Shown here: piece after piece, positions 1 to 7,178 of the stretch
How positions within the stretch are numbered: position 1 is the first letter of the stretch
How the letters are laid out: each line of letters begins with the position of its first letter
IMG/VR virus record: IMGVR_UViG_3300046512_000375
Coordinates: 1-56,939 of that record
DNA: 56,939 nt
Source: a virus
Strand: one strand, 5' to 3'
The notes under the pieces: generated by a model
Databases searched by the model: none
What the model was told of the DNA's origin: nothing
What the model saw: the letters and a program-made list of their open reading frames with translations, nothing else
Made by a program: the position numbers and the translations under genes

Positions 1-1176
1 ATGAAAATTTCTGTTCGGCTCCACTTACATAATACAAAAACCAATGCAGATGGATCTAATCCTATTGTTTTGGAATATTCAATAAATAAGGTACGCAAAA
101 GAAAAGTGCTGGACAGGTGCATGGCTATTGATTGGGATTCCAAAAACAATCGGGTAAAGTCTCGCCATAAAAAAGCAGATATCATCAATAACATGCTTTC
201 TAAAGAATTAGCTAATGCTGAGCGAAACGTTTACGAAATCAAAAGTGGCCTCCGCTCGATTGATGAAGTATTTGGAGCCAGGGTAAAAGTTACCCTTCAG
301 GATGCAATAGATAGGGAACTGATCAGGCTAGAAAAAAATTTTATGTCCGGATTTTATGATAAAGTGAGAGGAATACAAAAACAGGTCCCGGACACCTCCA
401 TCGCTTTGAGTGATATTAATAAAAAGTGGTTTGATAAAATGATAGGCATATTCACTGATTTGGGGAACACTGGTGGTACCATTCAGAAAAAGGTAAAGCT
501 TATTCGCGGATTGATTGGCAGGTATTCAGAAAATGGAATAACCAAAGAAATAAAAGATGTTAGGGTGACGACACAAAAAAGTCTAAAGGTTAAATTGAGT
601 GCTAGTGAATTATTGAGGATCGAGCAATTAATTTTACCTGAAGGAGAGCAAATTGAGGCTGTCAGGGATCTTTTCCTGCTCCAGATATATCTACGTGGCA
701 TAAGGGTAGGAGATTTACTGCAAGCCCAAGTCAAGCATTTTTCTCATGGTCGGTTTAATTATACTGCTGATAAGACTGATAAGACGCTAACAATTAAACT
801 GATACCGCAGGCTCAGGTGATTGTGGACAAATATGCTGGTAAACATAAAAGGTTGTTTCCTTTCTTTATTTGGGAACCATCCGAAAAAGCAACACCTTTT
901 GAAAATGAAAGATCGCGTCTAAAGCATAAGGAAACATGTACAACAATAGTTAATAAACATTTAAAGGTAATTGCAGCCATGTGCGGAATTGACAAACCCT
1001 TATCTTCCCATATCGCTAGGCATACTTTTGCAAGGATGGCCATTGACAAAATAAATAATCCCATGGTGACTATGGAGCTTTTAGGTCATAGTAGCTTGGC
1101 GGTGCACCAGGCTTATTTAAATGACATTAGGAAAGATGATGTGTTGGATGCTGCAGCAGATGATATTTTTGGTTGA
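1..1176 (+). CDS. int: Tyrosine recombinase / phage integrase
   Basis: Site-specific recombinase of 391 aa that would integrate and excise the prophage through a 3'-phosphotyrosyl intermediate. The N-terminal ~100 residues look like the arm-binding domain of Bacteroidetes integrases, followed by a SAM-like core-binding region and a C-terminal catalytic domain. Visible catalytic residues are Arg235 (GIRVGDL), His337-x-x-Arg340 (HIARH), His363 (LGHSS) and the nucleophile Tyr372 (QAYL). The window opens exactly on its ATG, so its promoter and the adjacent attL cannot be seen. It converges on the XRE gene 3 bp downstream. Size and motifs are complete, so it is probably active. Confidence 0.95.
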   Translation: MKISVRLHLHNTKTNADGSNPIVLEYSINKVRKRKVLDRCMAIDWDSKNNRVKSRHKKADIINNMLSKELANAERNVYEIKSGLRSIDEVFGARVKVTLQDAIDRELIRLEKNFMSGFYDKVRGIQKQVPDTSIALSDINKKWFDKMIGIFTDLGNTGGTIQKKVKLIRGLIGRYSENGITKEIKDVRVTTQKSLKVKLSASELLRIEQLILPEGEQIEAVRDLFLLQIYLRGIRVGDLLQAQVKHFSHGRFNYTADKTDKTLTIKLIPQAQVIVDKYAGKHKRLFPFFIWEPSEKATPFENERSRLKHKETCTTIVNKHLKVIAAMCGIDKPLSSHIARHTFARMAIDKINNPMVTMELLGHSSLAVHQAYLNDIRKDDVLDAAADDIFG

Positions 1177-1179
1177 GTC

Positions 1180-1575
1180 TTACTTAGTTTTGTTTCGCAA
1201 CTGTTCAATCAGATGGCCCTGTTGCTCTATAATCTGCCAAGCTTTATTTAGGTTTTTGTTGAGAATCAAAACTTCGGTTGCCAATGAATCAATCCTACTA
1301 TTGATGTCTTCCAGGTACGTAATTGTGTTCTTTGGTTTTGCGTTATCTTTAACGGGGTTACCCCGGCTTTCTAAAAGCCAATCCCTGTTTAAGTTAAATT
1401 TCTTTTGTAGTAATGTGATCACCTTTAAAGGAATTGGGTCCTCTCCCTGTTCAATCCTTCCGATCGTACTTTTTGAAATACCCATTACCTCTGCAGCATC
1501 ATTCATATTATTAGCTACATACTTCTTCCTAAACTCCTTGAATCTACCCGCAATCCCTAAATCATATTTTGCCAT
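1180..1575 (-). CDS. XRE-family helix-turn-helix regulator
   Basis: 131-aa DNA-binding protein. Residues ~8-55 form an XRE/Cro-type HTH (AAEVMGISKSTIGRIEQGE is the recognition segment), followed by an NLNRDWLLES stretch shared with phage repressors of Bacteroidetes. The C-terminal ~60 residues (LEDINSRIDSLATEVLIL...) are heptad-like and probably a dimerising coiled coil. It lacks an S24 peptidase domain, so it is not the autocleavable repressor. It may act as a second lysogeny or excision regulator next to int. It has a well-formed promoter of its own just upstream, on the minus strand. Confidence 0.85.
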   Translation of the reverse strand: MAKYDLGIAGRFKEFRKKYVANNMNDAAEVMGISKSTIGRIEQGEDPIPLKVITLLQKKFNLNRDWLLESRGNPVKDNAKPKNTITYLEDINSRIDSLATEVLILNKNLNKAWQIIEQQGHLIEQLRNKTK

Positions 1576-1599
1576 GTCTTAATCTTGTTTTTAATTATT

Positions 1600-1630
1600 C
1601 AAAGGTAGATCGCTATACCGATTCCCACAA
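1600..1630 (-). promoter_or_regulatory. Promoter of the XRE gene
   Basis: Read on the minus strand, a -7 box TACCTTTG (1607-1600) is preceded by TTG (1630-1628) with a 20-bp spacer. This matches the Bacteroidetes sigma-ABfr consensus. The start codon lies 25 bp downstream. Confidence 0.6.
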
Positions 1631-1643
1631 TCCCAAATAACTA

Positions 1644-2033
1644 TTAGTAGTAGTCATGTATTGTGAACTTAAACCAGATGAACTCTCCTTCGTGATTTCT
1701 CAATTCATCTTCAAAGTAAACTCCACCATATATTGCCTCATCCATAATCAACCTGATCATCTTATATTGCTTATAACTCCTTGGCTTCATATACTGATCC
1801 ATTCTTTGGAAACCTATCCTTCCGATGACCGGCACCTTTTCAAAACCATAAGCATTCACTCCAAACCAAACCGTATCATCAAATGGTTTATCCCAACAGG
1901 TTCCGCCTTTAAAACCTTTTTTTGGCCACAGGTTAGATCCATATAAAACGCTATCATGTAATATGGTCATGGCCGCATTAACAACACGATGCACAATATA
2001 AGCCTTCGGGTTAGGTTGTAATGCCCGCGGCAT
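1644..2033 (-). CDS. Hypothetical protein in the lysogeny module
   Basis: 129 aa, no family recognised. The protein is rich in aromatic and basic residues (W, Y, K) and has no membrane segment or signal peptide. Its ATG overlaps the stop codon of the upstream secreted-protein gene (TAATG), so the two are probably translationally coupled and cotranscribed from the repressor side. Position between the repressor and int suggests expression in the lysogen, as for moron genes; the function is unknown. Confidence 0.6.
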   Translation of the reverse strand: MPRALQPNPKAYIVHRVVNAAMTILHDSVLYGSNLWPKKGFKGGTCWDKPFDDTVWFGVNAYGFEKVPVIGRIGFQRMDQYMKPRSYKQYKMIRLIMDEAIYGGVYFEDELRNHEGEFIWFKFTIHDYY

Positions 2034-2491
2034 TATTCGGAATAAATAATTTTACCGCCTATTGATTTGGCGTAAGACTCCATTTTGGTGAAAACATTTT
2101 TTAACAGTAAAGACTTTTTATAGACTGCGATCTCATAGTTTTCTGTGTCTTGAGGAGTATTTATTAATCTCAACTGCTCTGTTTTCTTAGTGCGGCCTAC
2201 AATTGTAATACTTCCTTCTCTACTTAAAACATACAATGACATTAAGCGTGTATAGCCTTCTCCATCAACTGTTAATCCCCCCGTGTAAAGTTGATAGAAT
2301 TCTTTATCGCTTTTATCTATCATATAGCTATTGTCCAAAAGCTTTTCTGCTGTAATTTTGTAATTCTGTTCAGCTGTATTGGAATTTTTAAGTATTATTT
2401 TAGTGGCTCCGATAAAACGTAAACTGTCTTGTTTCTGGGCCATTACAAAGAACGGAACCATTGCTAATAATGTTAATATAGATTTTTTCAT
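2033..2491 (-). CDS. Secreted hypothetical protein
   Basis: 152 aa beginning with a clear Sec signal peptide (MKKSILTLLAMVPFFVMAQ), cleaved probably after Ala18. The mature part is small and beta-rich (GATKIILKNSN..., LYVLSREGSITIVGR) and resembles periplasmic accessory proteins of Bacteroidetes; I recognise no named domain. It sits 2 bp downstream of the repressor gene and is coupled to the following gene, so it is likely made in the lysogen. It could modify the host envelope (lysogenic conversion or superinfection exclusion), but this is inference from location only. Confidence 0.65.
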   Translation of the reverse strand: MKKSILTLLAMVPFFVMAQKQDSLRFIGATKIILKNSNTAEQNYKITAEKLLDNSYMIDKSDKEFYQLYTGGLTVDGEGYTRLMSLYVLSREGSITIVGRTKKTEQLRLINTPQDTENYEIAVYKKSLLLKNVFTKMESYAKSIGGKIIYSE

Positions 2492-2493
2492 AT

Positions 2494-3246
2494 TTATCTT
2501 GGAATTGAAACGTTAACGATATTAAATATTTGTTTTACCTCATCGAGGTGGAGTTTGAAATCTGGGTATATTTCTTTGTCAGGATTTAGAGAGTGACAGG
2601 TGATGAACCCTTTTTCAACATCATGCTTTACTATCCTTTTATTTAGAATCCCCTCTGTTTGATGAACAATTATATAGTCTTTAAATCTATGCGTGTGAAA
2701 AGGACTTTTCCATAAATGTCTTTGTATCTCCCGACCAGTTGCTATGCTTCCGTCTGGGATGCTTTCTTTAGTTCCATCATCCATCGAATCCCCAACTATT
2801 TCAAAAGCCCTATATGTGCCCCTATGTTGCTTGGTAACAACTATAGTATGTTTAGACAACTCTTCCACATATTCTGGGTCTGCATAGCCAGAAAGGTAAC
2901 CAGCGTAAGCATACTCGTGAACTAAAGGCATAACCATTAGATACTGTCCTTCTCCTAATTCGATAAATGGAGTTTCACCAGGCTCCAGAGGGTAATTTAT
3001 TTCGCTTATAAATTTGCCATTACTTCTACTTTCTGGCAAGAACATTTCGCCTTTGCCCGTCTCCAGCCATTCTATATTTAAAGAAAATTCTTTACTTAGT
3101 GCTAGCTTTAGATCTGTTGATACCTTTACTTTGCCTCTTTCTATGTCTGCGTAGCTACCTTGCTTTATGTTCGCTACCTCTCCAAACTTAAATTGAGTTT
3201 GTTTTAAAGAATGTCTAAAAATTTTAAGTCTTTCGTTTTCAGTCAC
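2494..3246 (-). CDS. CI/LexA-like phage repressor (HTH + S24 peptidase)
   Basis: 250-aa repressor that should maintain lysogeny. Residues ~5-65 are an XRE-type HTH (GEVANIKQGSYADIERGK). The C-terminal half is an S24 self-cleaving domain with the Ser nucleophile in VGDSMDDG (Ser154) and a plausible Lys general base at Lys203 (LNKRIVK). A possible Ala-Gly cleavage bond is at 115-116 (YAYAG). RecA-stimulated autocleavage on DNA damage is expected from the family. Translation starts at GTG 3246; no in-frame ATG lies close upstream. It is divergent from the early rightward genes, across a 141-bp operator region. Confidence 0.9.
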   Translation of the reverse strand: MTENERLKIFRHSLKQTQFKFGEVANIKQGSYADIERGKVKVSTDLKLALSKEFSLNIEWLETGKGEMFLPESRSNGKFISEINYPLEPGETPFIELGEGQYLMVMPLVHEYAYAGYLSGYADPEYVEELSKHTIVVTKQHRGTYRAFEIVGDSMDDGTKESIPDGSIATGREIQRHLWKSPFHTHRFKDYIIVHQTEGILNKRIVKHDVEKGFITCHSLNPDKEIYPDFKLHLDEVKQIFNIVNVSIPR

Positions 3247-3261
3247 TTATCATTTATTTTA

Positions 3262-3322
3262 AAGAAATATCTATAATTCTATTAATATTTCTTGTTTTAT
3301 AGAAAAATCTATTATACATTTG
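3262..3322 (+). promoter_or_regulatory. Early rightward promoter with operator inverted repeats
   Basis: The repressor/early-gene divergent region contains a perfect 9-bp inverted repeat (3262-3270 AAGAAATAT with 3285-3293) and a second one, ATAGA-AAAA-TCTAT, at 3299-3312. A -7 box TACATTTG lies at 3315-3322 with TTG at 3292-3294 as -33 (20-bp spacer). The inverted repeats surround and lie between the promoter elements, as expected for CI-type operators. Operator function is inferred. Confidence 0.6.
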
Positions 3323-3387
3323 TATTGTACAACAGCAACAAAGATAAACATAAACATTTAACGCACATATAGCAAATTACTACTACC

Positions 3388-3627
3388 ATGAATCTACTAA
3401 CAGCCAACTACGGTATACCGTCACTCGATTTCGAGGTTGGTATTTTAACGAAAAGAGAAATTGAGATTGTTGAACGCGCTTTATTACCGGATAAGAACAT
3501 TGCCTGGGAGCTTGGCATTAGCTACTTCACAGTACTGAGCCACCTTAAAAGCATACGCCAGAAAACGGGATTACTTGACAAGAACCAGCTTGTTTACTTC
3601 GGTACAAAAAAAGGATTGATTAATTAA
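3388..3627 (+). CDS. Small LuxR-type HTH protein
   Basis: 79 aa, made up almost wholly of a GerE/LuxR-type DNA-binding helix-turn-helix: LTKREIEIVERALL, then KNIAWELGISYFTVLSHLKSIRQKTGLLDKNQL in family order. There is no sensor domain. It is the first gene of the early rightward operon, the place of Cro-like or early activator proteins, so it may control the lysis-lysogeny choice or later promoters. Confidence 0.75.
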   Translation: MNLLTANYGIPSLDFEVGILTKREIEIVERALLPDKNIAWELGISYFTVLSHLKSIRQKTGLLDKNQLVYFGTKKGLIN

Positions 3628-3635
3628 ATAATAAT

Positions 3636-3857
3636 ATGGAGCAGATCAGAATAATTGCTCCGCCAGAGGAAAAATTCTCATGGGTTAATGAGATTTTGAA
3701 TATAAAGGCGGGGGAAAAGGCAAAAACCGAAAAGAAATATGGCAAAACATTGAAGCCGATTATCAGCAGGGATGTAAAGCTAAAAGATCCAGATGGGGAG
3801 TTTGAGACCGATAGTAAATCTGATCCAGACTTCATCATCATTGAAAGAATAAAATAA
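3636..3857 (+). CDS. Hypothetical small charged protein
   Basis: 73 aa, strongly charged (EKFSWVNEIL..., KAGEKAKTEKKYGK) with a C-terminal DFIIIERIK. No family recognised. It starts 8 bp after the preceding gene and ends before a weak hairpin, so it is the second gene of the early operon. Confidence 0.5.
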   Translation: MEQIRIIAPPEEKFSWVNEILNIKAGEKAKTEKKYGKTLKPIISRDVKLKDPDGEFETDSKSDPDFIIIERIK

Positions 3858-3889
3858 GGCTCCCTTCACCGACCAAAGTTTCAGGAGCC
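3858..3889 (+). terminator. Possible weak terminator hairpin
   Basis: GGCTCC (3858-3863) pairs with GGAGCC (3884-3889) across a 20-nt loop immediately after the stop codon of the previous gene. The following bases are AATTAA with no real U-run, so it is either a weak terminator or an RNA-stabilising stem. Confidence 0.3.
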
Positions 3890-3915
3890 AATTAACCATA
3901 CCTAAAAGTACAATT

Positions 3916-4047
3916 ATGTCAAAAGTAACCAAAATTCACTACATCATCAATGTCCGTGCCGCTAACAAAAAGATGGGCCTATCATCAACCGACTGTCTGC
4001 CTATAATGGAATTGAGATTTGGAAGGAGGATCAGTTATGGCGCTTAA
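3916..4047 (+). CDS. Small hypothetical ORF (43 aa)
   Basis: ATG 3916 opens a 43-aa frame (MSKVTKIHYIINVRAAN..., ending in ISYGA). Its last 11 bases overlap the start of the next gene, a coupling pattern common in this operon. No recognised domain. The initial KVTKIHYIINV segment looks like a beta strand. Supported only by tight packing and overlap. Confidence 0.4.
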   Translation: MSKVTKIHYIINVRAANKKMGLSSTDCLPIMELRFGRRISYGA

Positions 4048-4258
4048 TATAGATCAGCTCAAACAGGACCTCTGCAAGCAGTCAGCTTTGATCACTTTGA
4101 TTGAACGTAGCCAGGCAAAAGCCAGAGAAATTGCAGGTAGCCAATATTACCCACTATTCTCAATGGCCGGTGAGCAGAATGAAGCATTGGCATGGCAGAA
4201 CAAAGTCACTGAGAGGTTATACAAATATTTGGAGAGAATTACAAGGAGGCCAGCATAA
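4037..4258 (+). CDS. Hypothetical small early protein
   Basis: 73 aa from ATG 4037. I chose this start rather than the in-frame ATG at 4019 because GGAAGGAGG (4021-4029) is a strong ribosome-binding site 7 bp before it, one of the few clear ones here. Predicted all-helical (LIERSQAKAREIAGSQ...). No family recognised. Its TAA overlaps the next ATG (TAATG). Confidence 0.55.
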   Translation: MALNIDQLKQDLCKQSALITLIERSQAKAREIAGSQYYPLFSMAGEQNEALAWQNKVTERLYKYLERITRRPA

Positions 4259-4548
4259 TGGGGAATATCGCACAGGAAGTATTACAATTAGATAATGTTT
4301 TACTTCATCAATTGATTGCCAAAATTGAAAGGGTAAGTCTCGTTGTAGAAACGTTACAGGTTGAATTGCAGCAAAAAACTAAGCCGTATATGAGTTTTTC
4401 CGAAGTGGTATCCTTTACTGGATACGGAAGCACTTGGATTAAGAATCATAAAACAGAACTAGGGGGGAGAAAGGTTGGCGGTGGTCTTCGGTTCAAAAGA
4501 GAGACAGTAATCGAATTTATGGACCAATATGAGGTGAAAAGATCATGA
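4258..4548 (+). CDS. Excisionase/MerR-like helix-turn-helix protein
   Basis: 96 aa. An N-terminal helix (residues ~5-42) is followed by a winged-HTH of the excisionase type common in Bacteroidetes mobile elements: YMSFSEVVSFTGYGSTWIKNH, then a wing ending in GLRFKRETVIEFMDQYE. It may bend DNA at att during excision or regulate early genes; its place in the early operon fits a Xis role, but I cannot prove it. It is linked by TAATG upstream and ATGA downstream overlaps. Confidence 0.7.
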   Translation: MGNIAQEVLQLDNVLLHQLIAKIERVSLVVETLQVELQQKTKPYMSFSEVVSFTGYGSTWIKNHKTELGGRKVGGGLRFKRETVIEFMDQYEVKRS

Positions 4549-4646
4549 AAAACCTAACCCACGCACAAATGATGCAAATCTGTAAAGCATCACGTAAACA
4601 ACTTAAATCTCAAGTAAAAAGATTGGAGACTTTAAAAAATGGATAA
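4545..4646 (+). CDS. Tiny basic protein (33 aa)
   Basis: ATG 4545 overlaps the stop of the preceding HTH gene (ATGA). The frame encodes 33 residues, very basic (SRKQLKSQVKRLETLKNG), and its own stop overlaps the start of the next gene. It is short enough to miss in standard calling; the double overlap is the main evidence that it is translated. Confidence 0.4.
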   Translation: MKNLTHAQMMQICKASRKQLKSQVKRLETLKNG

Positions 4647-4845
4647 TGTTATCAACGAATATACTGAGCGCGAAAAAGTATTGGCTCAGTATCGCGAGTT
4701 GCAGGCCGCAGCTTATCAAAGAAGGCTTAAAGCAGCTTTAACAAAAACAACAGCAAAATCGGCAAAAGATATGGCTTTTCTTCTATTCTGCTTGGCATTG
4801 GGTGCGGCAATCATTTGGGTAGGGTCAAGGATATGGATGGGGTAA
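4639..4845 (+). CDS. Small membrane protein
   Basis: 68 aa with a helical, charged N-terminus (residues 1-44) and one C-terminal transmembrane helix (about 45-65: MAFLLFCLALGAAIIWVG). Probably anchored with the N-terminus in the cytoplasm. No family recognised. It overlaps the genes on both sides. Confidence 0.55.
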   Translation: MDNVINEYTEREKVLAQYRELQAAAYQRRLKAALTKTTAKSAKDMAFLLFCLALGAAIIWVGSRIWMG

Positions 4846-4907
4846 TGGTTGACGGGGTAGTGTACGCACTACTATTCATCGGAGCAATAATAATTGGATT
4901 AGTATAA
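4833..4907 (+). CDS. Possible micro-membrane protein (24 aa)
   Basis: A 24-codon frame starting inside the end of the preceding gene encodes a short head and one hydrophobic helix (VVYALLFIGAIIIGLV). Size and sequence fit a phage micro-membrane protein, but the only support is overlap and hydrophobicity. Confidence 0.25.
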   Translation: MDGVMVDGVVYALLFIGAIIIGLV

Positions 4908-4927
4908 AACTTAAAATATAAAAAGTC

Positions 4928-5935
4928 ATGGAATTAAAAAAAGCAAGTAGGAAACAGGTTAAACTTAGACTTAACATTTCTGCACCTGCAGGTGCAGGCA
5001 AAACTTATTCAGCATTACGAATGGCATTTGGCATCTGTAATGATTGGTCAAAAATCGGTGTTATCGACACTGAAAACGGGAGCGCAAGCCTTTACTCAAA
5101 TTTAGGAGAGTTCAATACAATTGATATGACTGCTCCATTTACTCCTGAGAAATATACTGAGGCAATCAACCTGTGTGTTGCTGCCGGAATGGAAGTGATC
5201 ATACTGGATAGTACAACGCACGAATGGAACTGCATTCTTGAAGAAAATGAATTATTGGCTCAAGCTAAATTCAGAGGTAATACCTGGAGTGCTTGGTCTG
5301 TTACTACACCAAGACACGATAAATTCTTGCAATCGGTGTTGCAATGCCCTTGCCACGTAATTACTTGTACCAGATCTAAAATGGATACGGTTTTGGTAGA
5401 GAACAATGGCCGAAAAGAAGTTAAGAAATTGGGCCTTAAGGATCAGCAACGTGAGGGCTGGGAATATGAATTAACAGTTTCCCTTAATATTGATCGCGAT
5501 ACGCATATGGCCATTCCTTCTAAAGATCGTACAAATTTATTTGAAGGTAAAAACCCTTTCCTAATTACCGAAGAAACTGGCAGGCTTATCGCAGACTGGT
5601 GCGAGAGTGGTGTTGCTGACAAATCAGCTGATGTGAAGCTAAAAGAAGCAACTTCTTTGACCGAGTTGGCAAACATTTATAAAGGTTTGACCCGTGACGA
5701 GCAATTGGCTAATGTAGCATTGAAAGATGAACTAAAAGCAAAACTTACTCCCCCTGCCGCCACCGAACCAAAAGTACCAGTGTTTATGCCTGATGCAGAT
5801 TATAAAAAGTTTCTGACCAAACTTAAGAAATCAGGTGAACCAGAGTTGACAAAACAACGTGAGTTCTTTGATTTCACACCAGAACAGGAAACAGAGATTG
5901 CAAATATTTTGGCATCAGCAACGGTAGCAGCATAA
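4928..5935 (+). CDS. AAA_24 / Sak4-like recombinase ATPase
   Basis: 335-aa RecA-fold ATPase. The Walker A motif is SAPAGAGKT (residues 18-26); an IDTENGSA strand and VIILDST (Walker B-like, ~100-106) follow. Such proteins (Sak4/AAA_24) are annotated as phage nucleotide-binding or single-strand-annealing proteins that need an SSB. The C-terminal ~100 residues are a linker plus a helical tail rich in TPPAATEPK. Its stop codon overlaps the next gene (TAATG). The nearby PD-(D/E)XK nuclease and DUF3127 SSB-like protein support a recombination role. Confidence 0.8.
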   Translation: MELKKASRKQVKLRLNISAPAGAGKTYSALRMAFGICNDWSKIGVIDTENGSASLYSNLGEFNTIDMTAPFTPEKYTEAINLCVAAGMEVIILDSTTHEWNCILEENELLAQAKFRGNTWSAWSVTTPRHDKFLQSVLQCPCHVITCTRSKMDTVLVENNGRKEVKKLGLKDQQREGWEYELTVSLNIDRDTHMAIPSKDRTNLFEGKNPFLITEETGRLIADWCESGVADKSADVKLKEATSLTELANIYKGLTRDEQLANVALKDELKAKLTPPAATEPKVPVFMPDADYKKFLTKLKKSGEPELTKQREFFDFTPEQETEIANILASATVAA

Positions 5936-6477
5936 TGGGAAACTCATCACTTATAAAGGAACAGGCAGATTTAAATCTGTTCCTTCAACCAAAATCAGAG
6001 GTTGCAATAGTGCCTATCGAAGGCCAAAGGCTGCTTACAGCAACTAAATCCGATTTATCAGAGATGGCGAGCATTATAATGGAAGCTGCAGACGATGGTA
6101 TGGCAGATCCTTTGGATACTTTGATTATTGCTAAAAAAGGCCTTTATGTGTTTGAAAGCATTGTTGAGGGCATGAAAGGAAAATGCAAACTTCCAGAAAA
6201 AGGATACGAAAGGCATAACGTTGCCATGAGCGAACGGGCAACCGGTGTACAATGGCATTACGACACTTGCAATGATCCTGAGTGGAACGAATTGAATGCC
6301 CAAAAGATTTCGATCGATGCCCGTCTTAAAATTCGTGAGGCATATTTAAAAGGCCTTAAAGGCGAAACCCAGATTGAGGCATCAGCAAACGAAGAAACAG
6401 GTGAGGCAATCGAAGCTCATACCATTTTTCCTGCAGTTAGGGTTGCAGGTGAATCATTAATATTAAGCCTCAAGTAA
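5935..6477 (+). CDS. Hypothetical recombination-operon protein
   Basis: 180 aa, no domain I can name. The N-terminal half has the sequence LSEMASIIMEAADDGMADPLDTLIIAKKG, followed by a helical segment. A YERHNVAMSERATG region and a helical DARLKIREAYLKGL segment come next. It is locked between the Sak4-like ATPase (TAATG overlap) and the PD-(D/E)XK nuclease (1-bp gap), so it is probably part of the same recombination complex, perhaps a scaffold or inhibitor-like partner. Function unproven. Confidence 0.6.
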   Translation: MGNSSLIKEQADLNLFLQPKSEVAIVPIEGQRLLTATKSDLSEMASIIMEAADDGMADPLDTLIIAKKGLYVFESIVEGMKGKCKLPEKGYERHNVAMSERATGVQWHYDTCNDPEWNELNAQKISIDARLKIREAYLKGLKGETQIEASANEETGEAIEAHTIFPAVRVAGESLILSLK

Positions 6478-6478
6478 C

Positions 6479-7177
6479 ATGGAAATCTTACAAGCAGTTA
6501 CAAAGAACGGACAGGACGCACCATACGATTTTGCTGTAACCCCAACAATTCTAAATGCGTTCAACAGGTACATGCGCAATGACGATGATGAAAGCTGGGA
6601 AAGCTTATTTAAAATTATCAACGGTGACAAGCGAGATTTGCCTGATGGAGTTTTAAAAGGAATACAGTTTGAATCATTGATTAATAAAATGATTGACGGA
6701 TGTGAGCCGGAAGTTATTGATGGCGTTGTGCCTTACGGCGGTTACCATTTTAAGCCTGATATTGTTTACAAGGTTCACGATAAGTTAATGGCTTGCCAAA
6801 CCAAACAAGAAAAGATATCCGTGGTAATCCCTAGCCATTTAGGGTTCATTAAGCTACATGGCGTCCTGGATTATGGATATCCTAAAATGATCACTGATTT
6901 AAAAACTACAGAAGTTTATAAATGCAACAAGTACATCAAAAATACTCAGCATCCAACCTATTCATTAATTAGAAAATTAAAAGGGAATCCGGTTGATAGT
7001 TTTAAATACCTGGTTACCGATTTCAAAAAAGTATACCAAGAAACATATATCCCAACCGAAAAAATGTTTCAGAACCTACTTTTCAACGTTTTTGATCTCA
7101 TACACTTTCTAAACCTGTACCGCGATTACATCACCAATACTAAAATATTTGGACAACCAACTTTAACACTTAATTAA
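6479..7177 (+). CDS. PD-(D/E)XK family nuclease (Cas4/RecB-like)
   Basis: 232 aa. The nuclease core is visible as a helix carrying Glu65 (IQFESLINK), Asp131 in HGVLDYG, the D-x-K motif Asp140-Leu-Lys142 (ITDLKTT) and a QxxxY motif at Gln157-Tyr161 (QHPTY). This order is that of RecB/Cas4/lambda-exonuclease-like enzymes. Beside the Sak4-like ATPase it would supply single-stranded ends for annealing. No cysteine cluster for an iron-sulphur centre is obvious, so it is closer to viral exonucleases than to Cas4. Confidence 0.7.
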   Translation: MEILQAVTKNGQDAPYDFAVTPTILNAFNRYMRNDDDESWESLFKIINGDKRDLPDGVLKGIQFESLINKMIDGCEPEVIDGVVPYGGYHFKPDIVYKVHDKLMACQTKQEKISVVIPSHLGFIKLHGVLDYGYPKMITDLKTTEVYKCNKYIKNTQHPTYSLIRKLKGNPVDSFKYLVTDFKKVYQETYIPTEKMFQNLLFNVFDLIHFLNLYRDYITNTKIFGQPTLTLN

Positions 7178-7178
7178 A

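Noticed and set aside
1121-1582. Plus-strand 153-aa ORF antisense to the XRE gene
   Set aside because: The minus-strand XRE gene has clear domain identity and its own promoter; the plus frame has no recognisable content.
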